Shown here one piece after another: positions 31,605 to 37,999 of a DNA stretch of 37,999 nt. Made by a program: the position numbers and the translations under genes. The stretch's first letter is position 1; each line of letters begins with the position of its first letter. This DNA comes from Ilumatobacteraceae bacterium (GTDB lineage: Bacteria; Actinomycetota; Acidimicrobiia; Acidimicrobiales; Ilumatobacteraceae), in assembly GCA_024643255.1 (NCBI GenBank), contig JAHENF010000098.1:19933-57931 (forward strand). Reading direction: 5' to 3'. Below the pieces are notes generated by a model. That model did no database searches. It saw nothing but the letters and a program-made list of their open reading frames with translations, and was not told where the DNA came from.

Positions 31605-31617
31605 TCGCGCTGCGCGA
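31605..31617. promoter_or_regulatory. small inverted repeat upstream of VOC operon
   Basis: TCGCGC-T-GCGCGA lies 45 nt upstream of the VOC gene, just ahead of a possible -10 (TGTACT). It could be an operator. The remainder of the 258-nt gap between the MMPL and VOC genes shows no gene or clear hairpin. Confidence 0.25.
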
Positions 31618-31661
31618 TCCGTCTGTACTCGTGCCCGTCAGATTTCGACAAGGAGAACCCG

Positions 31662-32075
31662 ATGTCCCTTCATCCCTACCTGTACTTCACGAACACCGCG
31701 CGTGACGCGATGGAGCGCTACCACGAGATCCTCGGCGGGGAGCTCTACATCATGAACCTCGCCGATCTCCCCGCCGGTGACGAGCCACCCTTCGAGGCAC
31801 CCGACGATCTCGTCGTGCACGCAGCGCTCGAGTTCGGCGACGGCGACCTGTTGATGGCCTCCGATGACCCGACGGGTGATGGTGCCGGTGTGAAGGGCGC
31901 GGCGCTCAACATCACCGTGACCGACCGCGACGAGGCGCGTCGCATCTTCGAGGCGCTCGCCGAGGATGGATCGGTCGGTATGGCGCTGGGTGAGACGTTC
32001 TGGTCGCCGATGTTCGGAACCTGCGTCGACCGGTTCGGCGTGACCTGGATGGTCAATGTCGACGAGGTGAACTGA
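31662..32075 (+). CDS. VOC-family (PhnB-like glyoxalase fold) protein
   Basis: A 137-residue vicinal-oxygen-chelate protein: YLYFTNTARDAMERYHEILGG at the start, then DLVVHAALEFGDGDLLMASD, and the closing FWSPMFGTCVDRFGVTWMVN typical of the PhnB group. These are small-molecule-binding or resistance-type proteins often encoded beside ECF sigma factors with SnoaL-like C-terminal domains. The ATG at 31662 has AAGGAG about 7 nt upstream. It is the first gene of an operon reaching the sigma factor, and its stop overlaps the next start as TGATG. Confidence 0.88.
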   Translation: MSLHPYLYFTNTARDAMERYHEILGGELYIMNLADLPAGDEPPFEAPDDLVVHAALEFGDGDLLMASDDPTGDGAGVKGAALNITVTDRDEARRIFEALAEDGSVGMALGETFWSPMFGTCVDRFGVTWMVNVDEVN

Positions 32076-32704
32076 TGCGCGTCGTGCTGAGCGATTTCAT
32101 CAGCCTCGACGGCGTGATCCAGGCGCCAGGTGGCGCCGAGGAGGACATCGACGGTGGGTTCGCTCATGGCGGGTGGTCGATGCCGTACTTCGATCCCGAG
32201 AGCATGGGAGGGTTCATCGGCGGGGCGATGGAGACCACGGCGGCGCTGCTGTTCGGCCGGCGGACCTGGCAGACGATGGCTGCGGCCTGGCCCGACCGTG
32301 ACGACGGCACCGATCCGTTCGCGACGCACATGAACACGATCACCAAGTACGTCGTGTCGACCACTCTCACCGACAGCGACATGACGTGGGCCAACTCGAT
32401 CCTGCTCGCCGGCGGCGACGCGTTGAGCGCAGTCGCCGAGCTCAAGCGACAGGAGGGCGGTGACCTGGCGGTGATGGGATCCTCGCAGCTCGCGCGCACC
32501 CTCGTCGCCGGTGGGCTGGTCGACGAGTACCGGCTGCTGATCGAGCCCGTGCTCCTCGGTGGCGGCAAGTCGGTGTTTCCCACCGACGGGGAACGTCGCC
32601 CGCTCGAACTGGTCAGTACCAGCACGAGCCCCACCGGCGTGCTGCTCTGCGTGTATCGACCGGGTGAGACGCCGCCGGCGCCCGAGTGGGCATCGGAGGG
32701 CTGA
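32075..32704 (+). CDS. dihydrofolate reductase/RibD-C family protein
   Basis: A 209-residue reductase of the RibD C-terminal type. VVLSDFISLDGVIQAPG at the N-terminus, ALLFGRRTWQTMAAAWP, and GSSQLARTLVAGGLVDEYRLLIEPVLLGGGKSVF are the family's NADPH- and substrate-site regions. It is a stand-alone pyrimidine/pterin-type reductase homologue whose substrate is unknown; related proteins are frequent in ECF-sigma operons. Its ATG shares its A with the VOC stop (TGATG). Confidence 0.9.
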   Translation: MRVVLSDFISLDGVIQAPGGAEEDIDGGFAHGGWSMPYFDPESMGGFIGGAMETTAALLFGRRTWQTMAAAWPDRDDGTDPFATHMNTITKYVVSTTLTDSDMTWANSILLAGGDALSAVAELKRQEGGDLAVMGSSQLARTLVAGGLVDEYRLLIEPVLLGGGKSVFPTDGERRPLELVSTSTSPTGVLLCVYRPGETPPAPEWASEG

Positions 32705-32707
32705 GCG

Positions 32708-32845
32708 ATGCCGCAGATCATCACGAACCTGTGGTTCGACACCGAGGCACTCGAGGCTGTTTCGCTCCTCGTCGACTGCGCCGACCAGCACGAGGTCGAC
32801 CACTACTGGGAAGCGCTGTCCGCCGGCGGCGATCCGGCCCTGTGA
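32708..32845 (+). pseudogene. internally deleted PhnB/3-dmu-9_3-mt-like remnant
   Basis: A 45-codon frame, MPQIITNLWFDTEALEA directly followed by VSLLVDCADQHEVDHYWEAL, then SAGGDPAL and stop. Intact members of this VOC family (as I know them) have LWFDxxAxEA at the N-terminus and about 55-60 residues later DEAVSLLVxCxDQxEVDxYWExLSxGG, then CGWLxDxFGVSWQ. Here the middle and the C-terminus are missing. The junction falls at a Glu-Ala (GAGGC) shared by both flanks, as expected for a deletion between short direct repeats. It begins 3 nt after the DHFR-family stop, and its own stop overlaps the next ATG (TGATG). Probably non-functional as an enzyme, though still translatable. Confidence 0.75.
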
Positions 32846-33045
32846 TGGCGACCGCGGACCTGCAGGCTGTCGACGAGTTGTGTCGGCTGGCCGTCGCTGC
32901 TCGGCGGCTCGGTTGTCGAATCCACCTCGCAGATGCCGATCCCGACCTCCGTGCGCTCATCGATCTCGCAGGGGTCGACGACGTGCTCGGCTGGTGTCCG
33001 GCACGATCACCCGCACTCGACCCGATCAGAGGAGATCTACGATGA
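32845..33045 (+). CDS. short STAS-like fragment
   Basis: A 66-residue frame from the ATG overlapping the remnant's stop. AVDELCRLAVAARRLGCRIHLADADPDLRALIDLAGVDDVL matches the C-terminal half of small actinobacterial STAS proteins (anti-sigma-antagonist fold): a helix rich in LAxxARRLG, a strand, then LxxLLxLAGL. The N-terminal strands are absent, so it is either a truncated gene left by the same deletion event as the PhnB remnant, or a minimal protein. Its stop overlaps the sigma factor ATG (ATGA), so its translation may serve to couple the sigma gene. Confidence 0.55.
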   Translation: MATADLQAVDELCRLAVAARRLGCRIHLADADPDLRALIDLAGVDDVLGWCPARSPALDPIRGDLR

Positions 33046-34019
33046 CCGACGTGACCGTGTCGGAGACCGTCCCCGCCGTCGCCGACTTCGAGGCGTATCG
33101 ACGCGAGTTGACCGGCTACTGCTATCGGCTGCTCGGATCCGGTTCGGAGGCCGAGGACGCCGTCCAGGAGACGATGCTTCGTGCTTGGCGGGCAGCGGAC
33201 CGCTTCGAGGGTCGCTCCAGCGTGAGGACGTGGCTGTACCGCATCGCCACCAACGTGTGCGCCGACATGGGCCGCAGCTCCCAGCGCCGGGCCCGACCGA
33301 TCGACCTGGGCCCGTCGCGTCCGCCCGACCCTGCGTACCTCAGCGACGTGCTCCCCGAGGCGAGCTGGATCACGCCGATCGCCGACGCCGCGGTGATCGA
33401 CGTCGACGGCGACCCCGCCGACGTGGCCGTCGCCCGCGACACCATTCGTCTCGCGTTCGTCAGTGCGCTCCAACATCTGCCGGCCAAACAGCGCGCCGCG
33501 CTCGTGTTGTGTGACGTACTGCGATGGAGCGCAGGCGATGCGGCTGAGCTCCTCGACACGACGACGGCCTCGGTCAACAGCGCGCTCCAACGCGCCCGGG
33601 TCACGCTCGGTGAGGCACCGGCCTCAGTAGCTACGACCGCGTTGTCCGACGACCAGAAGCGGCTCCTCGTCCGGTACACCGACGCCTTCGAGCGCTACGA
33701 CATGGACGCGCTCGCCGAGCTGTTGCACGACGACGTGATCCAGACCATGCCGCCCTACGCCATGTGGCTTCGAGGTGCCGGCGACGTCATCGCCTGGTAC
33801 GCCGGTGCGGGAATCGGTTGCAAGGGATCGCGCCTGCTGTCGGGGCACGCGAATGGCTGCCCCGCATTCGCCCAGTACCGCGTCGACCCGGCGGGTGGCC
33901 ACGCGCCCTGGGCACTGCAGGTGATCGAAATGCGCGGTGACCGCATCGAGGCGATTCACGCGTTCCTCGACACGGCCGAGGCGTTCGACCGCTTCGGCTT
34001 CCCGGCACACCTCGACTGA
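33042..34019 (+). CDS. ECF sigma factor with SnoaL-like C-terminal domain
   Basis: A 325-residue sigma factor of the large ECF group. Region 2 is seen in FEAYRRELTGYCYRLLGSGSEAEDAVQETMLRAWRAADRFEG and SVRTWLYRIATNVCADM. Region 4 is AFVSALQHLPAKQRAALVLCDVLRWSAGDAAELLDTTTASVNSALQRAR. A SnoaL-like domain of about 120 residues follows (RYTDAFERYDMDALAELLHDDV to HAFLDTAEAFDRFG). In this group the extra domain controls activity in place of a separate anti-sigma factor. GAGGAG lies 8 nt before the ATG at 33042. It closes the VOC/DHFR operon, whose genes are its likely targets, but no target promoter could be recognised. Confidence 0.92.
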   Translation: MTDVTVSETVPAVADFEAYRRELTGYCYRLLGSGSEAEDAVQETMLRAWRAADRFEGRSSVRTWLYRIATNVCADMGRSSQRRARPIDLGPSRPPDPAYLSDVLPEASWITPIADAAVIDVDGDPADVAVARDTIRLAFVSALQHLPAKQRAALVLCDVLRWSAGDAAELLDTTTASVNSALQRARVTLGEAPASVATTALSDDQKRLLVRYTDAFERYDMDALAELLHDDVIQTMPPYAMWLRGAGDVIAWYAGAGIGCKGSRLLSGHANGCPAFAQYRVDPAGGHAPWALQVIEMRGDRIEAIHAFLDTAEAFDRFGFPAHLD

Positions 34020-34053
34020 GACCCCCGTTCGTTGCGACGGTGGTCGATGGTGA

Positions 34054-35280
34054 TCAGTGGTCGCCGTGGTTGCCGATCTTCACGATGGAGCCCGTGAGGC
34101 CTCCACACGGATTGTCCGGCCCGACCGGGGTCGGGAAGCTCGGACACACACTGTTGTTCGACACGAAGAGAGCGTTGTCCTCGCCGACCGCAACCCCCGA
34201 CGGGAAGTTGAGCGTTCCCGGAGGCAGCACCCATGACGTGGTCATCGTCTTGACGGCGAGCTTGATCACGCTGCCCGCATAGATGTCGGAGATGTAGACG
34301 TTGCCCTTCCGGTCGGCGGCGCACCCACCGGCGGCGACGAGGAAGCTGCCGTCGTTCGACGTGACCGCCGATGGCGCCAGCGTGACACTGGTTCCGTTGA
34401 CGAGGTAGATGCTTCCGTTGAGGTCCGCGACGACCACGTTGCCTCTCGTCGGGGCCACGCACGTCGGCACCGCGTCGTACGCGTTGGCAGCGGGGCCCAC
34501 AGTCGGATTCGGGAAGGCTGCGACGACGCGCGGTGTGCCGCGTCGAGGCACGAAGGTGAGGGTGTTCGAGCCTCCGTCGACGACGTACTGGCCGCCTCGT
34601 GAGCCGGCGAGTCCGTACGGATTCGCGTCGCCCGGCTGGAAGTCGGGGTTGTCGGCCCATCCAGGCTGATAGCTCGGGTCGCCGGCGCCGATCGTGGCCT
34701 TGTTGTCGATCGTCCACTGGTAGTTGAAGGCGCCGACGTCCTGCTTCCAGGTCGCCCGGCCGTTCCGGGCGGACTGGAAGAGGTGGCCGAGTTGCTTCTG
34801 TGCGGCCCGCACCACCTTCCGGCACGGAGCCGTTCCGCCGCACAGGTCGGCGGGCGGCACGCCCACGTCGTTGCCACCCATCAGACCGACGATGCGATCA
34901 TCGCTCTTCGCCACGCCGGTGGCTCCGATGGCGAACAGCGGCTCACCGATGGAGAGGAGACCGGTGACCACGTCGCGACGCGCGCCGGTGCGCGTATCGA
35001 TCCGGCTGATGCGTCCGGAGAGGCCTGCGCACAGACTGCCGCCCTCCTCGGTCGCGATTCCGTCGAAACAGACGTCGCCCGCCTCGCCGCTCTCGGCAAC
35101 GTAGAGACGATGCTCGTCGAAGGTGAGCCCACGTGGATTGCGGAGCCCCTCGACGACCGTTCGGTACGGGGCATCTGTGGTGTCCCCCGCTCTGGCAACT
35201 CCGGCGCTCGACATCACGAGTGTCGCGGGCAGAAGAACGGCAACGGCGGCGCGACGAATGCGCCTGACGACGACTGACAT
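34054..35280 (-). CDS. secreted ScyD/ScyE-like beta-propeller protein
   Basis: A 408-residue exported protein. A signal peptide of about 31 residues (RRAAVAVLLPATLVMSSAGVARA) is followed by repeated propeller strands such as VVEGLRNPRGLTFDEHRLYVAES, YGLAGSRGGQYVVDGGSNTLTFV, NVYISDIYAGSVIKL and FPSGVAVGEDNALFVSNN. This layout fits the ScyD/ScyE family named after scytonemin cluster proteins; most members have no known function. Six or more Cys in the mature part may form disulfides outside the cell. GGAGG lies 7 nt before the ATG. A TTGACA-containing promoter candidate is about 75-100 nt upstream. Confidence 0.82.
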   Translation of the reverse strand: MSVVVRRIRRAAVAVLLPATLVMSSAGVARAGDTTDAPYRTVVEGLRNPRGLTFDEHRLYVAESGEAGDVCFDGIATEEGGSLCAGLSGRISRIDTRTGARRDVVTGLLSIGEPLFAIGATGVAKSDDRIVGLMGGNDVGVPPADLCGGTAPCRKVVRAAQKQLGHLFQSARNGRATWKQDVGAFNYQWTIDNKATIGAGDPSYQPGWADNPDFQPGDANPYGLAGSRGGQYVVDGGSNTLTFVPRRGTPRVVAAFPNPTVGPAANAYDAVPTCVAPTRGNVVVADLNGSIYLVNGTSVTLAPSAVTSNDGSFLVAAGGCAADRKGNVYISDIYAGSVIKLAVKTMTTSWVLPPGTLNFPSGVAVGEDNALFVSNNSVCPSFPTPVGPDNPCGGLTGSIVKIGNHGDH

Positions 35281-35353
35281 GTTCCCTCCGGGCGTCTCCG
35301 GCTCTCACCAGCGAGACCCGGGCGGCGATCTCGGCCCCCACGCCGTACCGACG

Positions 35354-35382
35354 ATCGTGCGCTCATCGACGACCATTGTCAA
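35354..35382 (-). promoter_or_regulatory. candidate promoter of ScyD/ScyE-like gene
   Basis: Minus strand: TTGACA (plus 35377-35382), 17-nt spacer, CACGAT (plus 35354-35359). Transcription would start about 65-70 nt before the ATG at 35280. Confidence 0.35.
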
Positions 35383-35519
35383 CGGGTCGATCCACAGACA
35401 CGCGAGAGGAGTCGCGGCGTGGTGAATCGGAGACTCCGCGCTGCAGACGGCGAGGTCGACATCGGCAATGCTGATGAGCCAGTCCCGGGTGTGGGAGCAC
35501 GAGCAACGAGGAGCACGAT

Positions 35520-36389
35520 GTGACGAACACGATCGAACGGGTGGGTGTGGTCGGCTGCGGTCTGATGGGCTCGGGCATCGCCGAGGTGTGTGCGCGGGCC
35601 GGTCTCGACGTCGTCGTCCGTGAAGTCGATGCCGCGGCGAGCGAATCGGGTCGCAAACGGATTCTCGGGTCACTCGATCGAGGGCTTGGCTCGGGCAAGC
35701 TGACCGAGGACGAGCGCGACGTAGCGGTGGCACGGCTCGCGTTCACGACCGACCTCGGGGAACTCTCCGACCGACAGCTCGTGGTGGAAGCGATCGCCGA
35801 GGACGAGGCGCTGAAGACGGAGGTGTTCTCGACGCTCGACAGGGTTGTCGAAGACGGCGATGCGATCCTCGCGAGCAACACCAGCTCGATTCCGATCATG
35901 AAGCTCGGCATCTCCACGCAGCGTCCCGAACACGTCGTCGGCATCCACTTCTTCAACCCGGTTCCGGTCTTGCGGCTGGTCGAGCTGGTGACGAGCCTGA
36001 TGACATCGCCGGAGACGGCGGCCCGAGCCGAGACGTTCGCCACCGACGTGTTGCAGAAACGGGTCATCCGCAGCACCGACCGCGCCGGCTTCGTCGTCAA
36101 TGCACTGCTCATCCCGTACCTGCTGTCGGCGATCCGCATGTTGGAGTCGGGTTTCGCGACGGCGCAGGACATCGACACCGGGATGGTCGAGGGCTGCAGC
36201 CATCCGATGGGACCGCTGCGACTGACCGATCTGATCGGGCTCGACACCACGCTGGCAGTCGCCGACAGCCTGTACCAGGAGTTCAAGGAACCGCTGTACG
36301 CGCCGCCCCCGCTGCTGTCACGAATGGTCGAAGCCGGGCTGCTCGGCCGCAAGACCACCCGTGGGTTCTACGAATATCAACCCAGGTGA
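35520..36389 (+). CDS. 3-hydroxyacyl-CoA (3-hydroxybutyryl-CoA) dehydrogenase
   Basis: A 289-residue NAD-dependent dehydrogenase. Rossmann motif VGVVGCGLMGSGIAEV at the N-terminus, catalytic region LASNTSS and GIHFFNPVPVLRLVELV (catalytic His in IHFFNP), then the C-terminal domain with DRAGFVVNALLIPYL and GPLRLTDLIGLDTTLAVAD. Size and architecture are those of single-function FadB2/Hbd enzymes, acting on short-chain 3-hydroxyacyl-CoA. GTG at 35520 is preceded by AACGAGGAG at about 6 nt. It stands alone, upstream of the tRNA. Confidence 0.93.
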   Translation: MTNTIERVGVVGCGLMGSGIAEVCARAGLDVVVREVDAAASESGRKRILGSLDRGLGSGKLTEDERDVAVARLAFTTDLGELSDRQLVVEAIAEDEALKTEVFSTLDRVVEDGDAILASNTSSIPIMKLGISTQRPEHVVGIHFFNPVPVLRLVELVTSLMTSPETAARAETFATDVLQKRVIRSTDRAGFVVNALLIPYLLSAIRMLESGFATAQDIDTGMVEGCSHPMGPLRLTDLIGLDTTLAVADSLYQEFKEPLYAPPPLLSRMVEAGLLGRKTTRGFYEYQPR

Positions 36390-36453
36390 GTCGTGCACCG
36401 GAGGCGTCGACGGTGGAACGACGACGACCGGCTCGGATCGCCGAACTGCCATC

Positions 36454-36459
36454 TACAAT
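36454..36459 (+). promoter_or_regulatory. -10 hexamer upstream of tRNA-Arg
   Basis: TACAAT is the best -10 consensus match in the region and lies 54 nt before the tRNA. A weak -35 only. The 123-nt gap holds no other gene. Confidence 0.45.
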
Positions 36460-36512
36460 CGGACCCCGTTGCCGGTGTGGGCGGGATTGCTCCCATTCTC
36501 CGCGCCGGCCCC

Positions 36513-36588
36513 GCCTCTGTAGCTCAGTGGATAGAGCATCGGTTTCCTAAACCGTGTGTCGCAGGTTCGATCCCTGCCAGGGGCGCCA
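36513..36588 (+). tRNA. tRNA-Arg (anticodon CCT)
   Basis: A 76-nt cloverleaf with encoded CCA. The acceptor stem pairs GCCTCTG with CAGGGGC (one G-U), the D-arm is AGCTCAGTGGATAGAGC, the anticodon loop TTCCTAA gives CCT (reading AGG), and the T-arm is GCAGGTTCGATCCCTGC. Discriminator G73 precedes CCA at 36586-36588. The outermost anticodon-stem pair is a T-T mismatch. An IS481-family element begins 6 bp after the CCA and the tRNA itself is undamaged. Confidence 0.95.
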
Positions 36589-36594
36589 GCCGAT
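36580..36594. repeat. target-site duplication, left copy
   Basis: GGGGCGCCAGCCGAT, consisting of the last 9 nt of tRNA-Arg(CCT) plus 6 nt. An identical copy is at 37958-37972. The 15-bp length is at the upper end of what is known for IS481-family duplications. Confidence 0.85.
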
Positions 36595-36602
36595 TGTATT
36601 AC

Positions 36603-36690
36603 TTCGGCTGATGCCCGACATTTGGGCTTCGGCTGAGGGTTGACACTGTTTCGGTTGATGCTTGACAGCTGTGTCGGTTGATCCTTGACA
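36603..36690 (+). repeat. four sub-terminal repeats at left end of the IS
   Basis: Four degenerate 18-bp units starting at 36603, 36628, 36650 and 36673, consensus TTCGGYTGATGCTTGACA, with 22-25 bp spacing (about two helical turns). Three of the four end in TTGACA. They probably bind the transposase; no -10 is found at the proper distance from the TTGACA copies. Confidence 0.7.
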
Positions 36691-36699
36691 CTCGTTCCC

Positions 36700-37899
36700 A
36701 TGAGGGAGATGAGTGTGAGTGAGCAGCGGTATCGGGCGGTGTTGGCAGTGATTGCCGAGGGGTGCACGGTGACGGAGGTGGCAGCCCGGTTTGGGGTGTC
36801 GCGTCAGACGTTGCATTCGTGGTTGGCTAAGTACGAGGCGGGTGGTCTCGAGAATCTGGGTGATGGGTCGCATCGGCCGCGGTCGTGTCCGCATCAGATG
36901 GGTGCGGAGGTGGAGGTTGCATTGGCGGAGTTGCGGCGGGCGCATCCGTCGTGGGGGCCTCGGCGGTTGGTGTTCGAGCTTGCCAAGCAGGGTTTGGAGG
37001 CGGTGCCGTCGGAGTCGGGGGTGTATCGGGCGTTGGTGCGGTTGAACCTGATTGATGCGGGCGCTCGTCGGCCGCGTGATCGTAAGTGGAGGCGGTGGGA
37101 ACGCGGGACACCGATGGAGTTGTGGCAGATGGATGTGGTCGGCGGGTTCGTGTTGGCGGACGGCACGAAGGCCAAGGCGTTGACCGGGGTGGATGATCAC
37201 TCGAGGTTTTGTGTGTCGGCGTGGTTGATGCCGCGTGAGTCGTCGCGTCATGTGTGTGACGGGTTGGCGTTGGCGTTGCGCCGGTGGGGTGTGCCTGGGG
37301 AGATCTTGACCGATAACGGCAAGGTGTTCACGGGGCGGTTCAATCAGCCGCCCGCAGAGGTGTTGTTCGATCGGATCTGTCGTGAGAACGCGATCACGCA
37401 TCGGTTGACCCAGCCGCGTTCGCCGACCACGACCGGCAAGATCGAGCGGTTCCATCGCAGTTTGCGAGCCGAGTTCCGCACCGATCGGGTGTTCAAGGAC
37501 CTGGTGACGGCGCAGGGTGAGCTCGATGAGTGGGTGGTCGATTACAACACGAAACGGCCGCATCAGGGGATCGGCATGGTGCCGCCGGCGCAGCGGTTCG
37601 GTCAACAACCAGCAGCGACGGTCGTCGCGATTGACCCGCCGTTGCGTCGGGCAGAGGTTCGTGGCGATGGGGTGTGGGTCGCTCGGCGAGCCAGCGCGGT
37701 TGGGGTGGTGTGCGTGAACTGGCAACAAGTCAGTGTTGGTGTCGCGGCGGCGGGTCGGAACATTGACGTGTGGGTCACCGACGACGTCTTACAGTTCTTC
37801 GACGGCGACCACCTGCTGCGCACCGAGCGACGCGACAACACGGGCCCTGTCCGCAAGAAGCGCGCGTCGATACCCATCAGATCGGCCGCCGAGTCCTAA
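36700..37899 (+). CDS. IS481-family transposase
   Basis: About 399 residues from the ATG at 36700; ATG 36709 or GTG 36715 are alternatives, and AGGGAG (36703-36708) is best spaced for the GTG. An N-terminal helix-turn-helix (TVTEVAARFGVSRQTLHSWLAKY) is followed by the integrase core: first Asp in LWQMDVVGG, second Asp in ILTDNGKVFTG, Glu in TTGKIERFHRSLRAEF. YNTKRPHQGIGMVPPAQRF closes the core. An extra C-terminal beta-rich domain of about 90 residues follows, as in actinobacterial IS481 transposases. All catalytic residues are present. Confidence 0.95.
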   Translation: MREMSVSEQRYRAVLAVIAEGCTVTEVAARFGVSRQTLHSWLAKYEAGGLENLGDGSHRPRSCPHQMGAEVEVALAELRRAHPSWGPRRLVFELAKQGLEAVPSESGVYRALVRLNLIDAGARRPRDRKWRRWERGTPMELWQMDVVGGFVLADGTKAKALTGVDDHSRFCVSAWLMPRESSRHVCDGLALALRRWGVPGEILTDNGKVFTGRFNQPPAEVLFDRICRENAITHRLTQPRSPTTTGKIERFHRSLRAEFRTDRVFKDLVTAQGELDEWVVDYNTKRPHQGIGMVPPAQRFGQQPAATVVAIDPPLRRAEVRGDGVWVARRASAVGVVCVNWQQVSVGVAAAGRNIDVWVTDDVLQFFDGDHLLRTERRDNTGPVRKKRASIPIRSAAES

Positions 37900-37906
37900 C
37901 CAATGG

Positions 37907-37949
37907 TGTCAAGGATCAACCGAAACAGATCCGTCAACCATCAACCGAA
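37907..37949 (-). repeat. two sub-terminal repeats at right end of the IS
   Basis: Two inverted copies of the left-end unit (37907-37924 and 37932-37949), 25 bp apart. The inner copy differs from the innermost left unit by a single base over 23 bp. Confidence 0.7.
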
Positions 37950-37957
37950 GTCCCACA

Positions 37958-37972
37958 GGGGCGCCAGCCGAT
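37958..37972. repeat. target-site duplication, right copy
   Basis: Identical to 36580-36594, including the last 9 nt of tRNA-Arg. The remaining 27 nt to the window edge show no feature. Confidence 0.85.
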
Positions 37973-37999
37973 CGGCGTGAATATGCGGCGGGCCGATCC

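Larger units (their letters stand above)
36595..37957 (+). mobile_element. complete IS481-family insertion sequence
   Basis: A 1363-bp element. Both ends read TGT inward (left TGTATTACTTCGGCTGATG, right complement TGTGGGACTTCGGTTGATG), with further inverted similarity over about 45 bp nearer the transposase (36648-36690 against 37906-37950). It contains one transposase gene with an intact DDE triad and is bounded by perfect 15-bp duplications. Codon use (TTG Leu and GTG Val preferred, fewer C-ending codons) differs from the host genes, a sign of recent transfer. It appears intact and potentially mobile. Confidence 0.88.

Noticed and set aside
36640..36690. Repeated TTGACA as -35 boxes of the transposase promoter
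   Set aside because: No -10 hexamer occurs 16-18 nt downstream of any copy. They are better explained as part of the sub-terminal repeats.
36578..37972. 17-bp direct repeat of the tRNA 3' end as attL/attR of an integrative island
   Set aside because: Between the repeats is only an IS481-type element with TGT...ACA ends and no integrase. Fifteen bases are explained as a target duplication, and the extra CA is the chance match of the tRNA with the element's own terminal ACA.

Overview
This is a GC-rich, densely coded bacterial chromosome segment. Many genes overlap by ATGA, GTGA or TGATG. Several start codons lie only 6-10 nt downstream of a TANNNT hexamer (probable leaderless transcripts), and two or three proteins belong to flavin/deazaflavin (F420)-type split-barrel families. 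It also carries a Nei2-like glycosylase, MMPL, a class III cyclase-ATPase and FAA1-type acyl-CoA synthetase genes. Together these point to an actinomycete, most likely a member of the Acidimicrobiia (Ilumatobacter-like). That placement is inference from gene content and style; no rRNA gene is present.

Layout. 1-6.6 kb: the 3' part of a membrane GAF-GGDEF-EAL protein, an alpha/beta hydrolase, a methyltransferase, a NUDIX-like protein, an AzlCD amino-acid exporter pair, a Nei-type DNA glycosylase and a split-barrel oxidoreductase. 6.6-11.9 kb (minus strand): histidine kinase, response regulator, ABC ATPase and an FtsX/MacB-like permease, closed by a strong palindrome. 11.9-15.9 kb: a 1147-residue cyclase/ATPase translationally coupled to an NMN-adenylyltransferase-like gene, followed by a repeat/palindrome/G-tract intergenic region. 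16.1-18.8 kb (minus): 1-Cys peroxiredoxin, then a coupled acyl-CoA dehydrogenase/enoyl-CoA hydratase pair. 18.9-21.4 kb: two small split-barrel proteins and an ABC-2 exporter.

21.5-25.1 kb (minus) is the most interesting protein-coding region. It holds a Met-rich acidic fasciclin lipoprotein, a b-type cytochrome, a Tat-exported sulfite-oxidase-fold molybdoenzyme, a TlpA-like thioredoxin and a small CcdA-like membrane protein. The last four are tightly packed and look like one envelope electron-transfer/thiol-redox module, loosely comparable to MsrPQ plus CcdA/TlpA. 25.2-31.4 kb: an SRPBCC protein, a long-chain acyl-CoA synthetase, and a coupled MMPL transporter/PLP decarboxylase pair.

31.7-34.0 kb is an operon of VOC protein, DHFR/RibD-like reductase, an internally deleted PhnB-like remnant, a short STAS-like fragment and an ECF sigma factor with a SnoaL-like C-terminus. 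34-36.4 kb: a secreted ScyD/ScyE-like propeller protein and a 3-hydroxyacyl-CoA dehydrogenase. The window ends with tRNA-Arg(CCT) and, 6 bp past its CCA end, a complete IS481-family element (36595-37957) with TGT...ACA ends. The element is flanked by a 15-bp target duplication that repeats the tRNA 3' end and carries four sub-terminal repeats on the left and two on the right. Convergent gene junctions are mostly marked by strong hairpins lacking a U-tract; two palindromes share the 11-nt core GTGCCWGGCAC. No CRISPR array, prophage or rRNA was seen.
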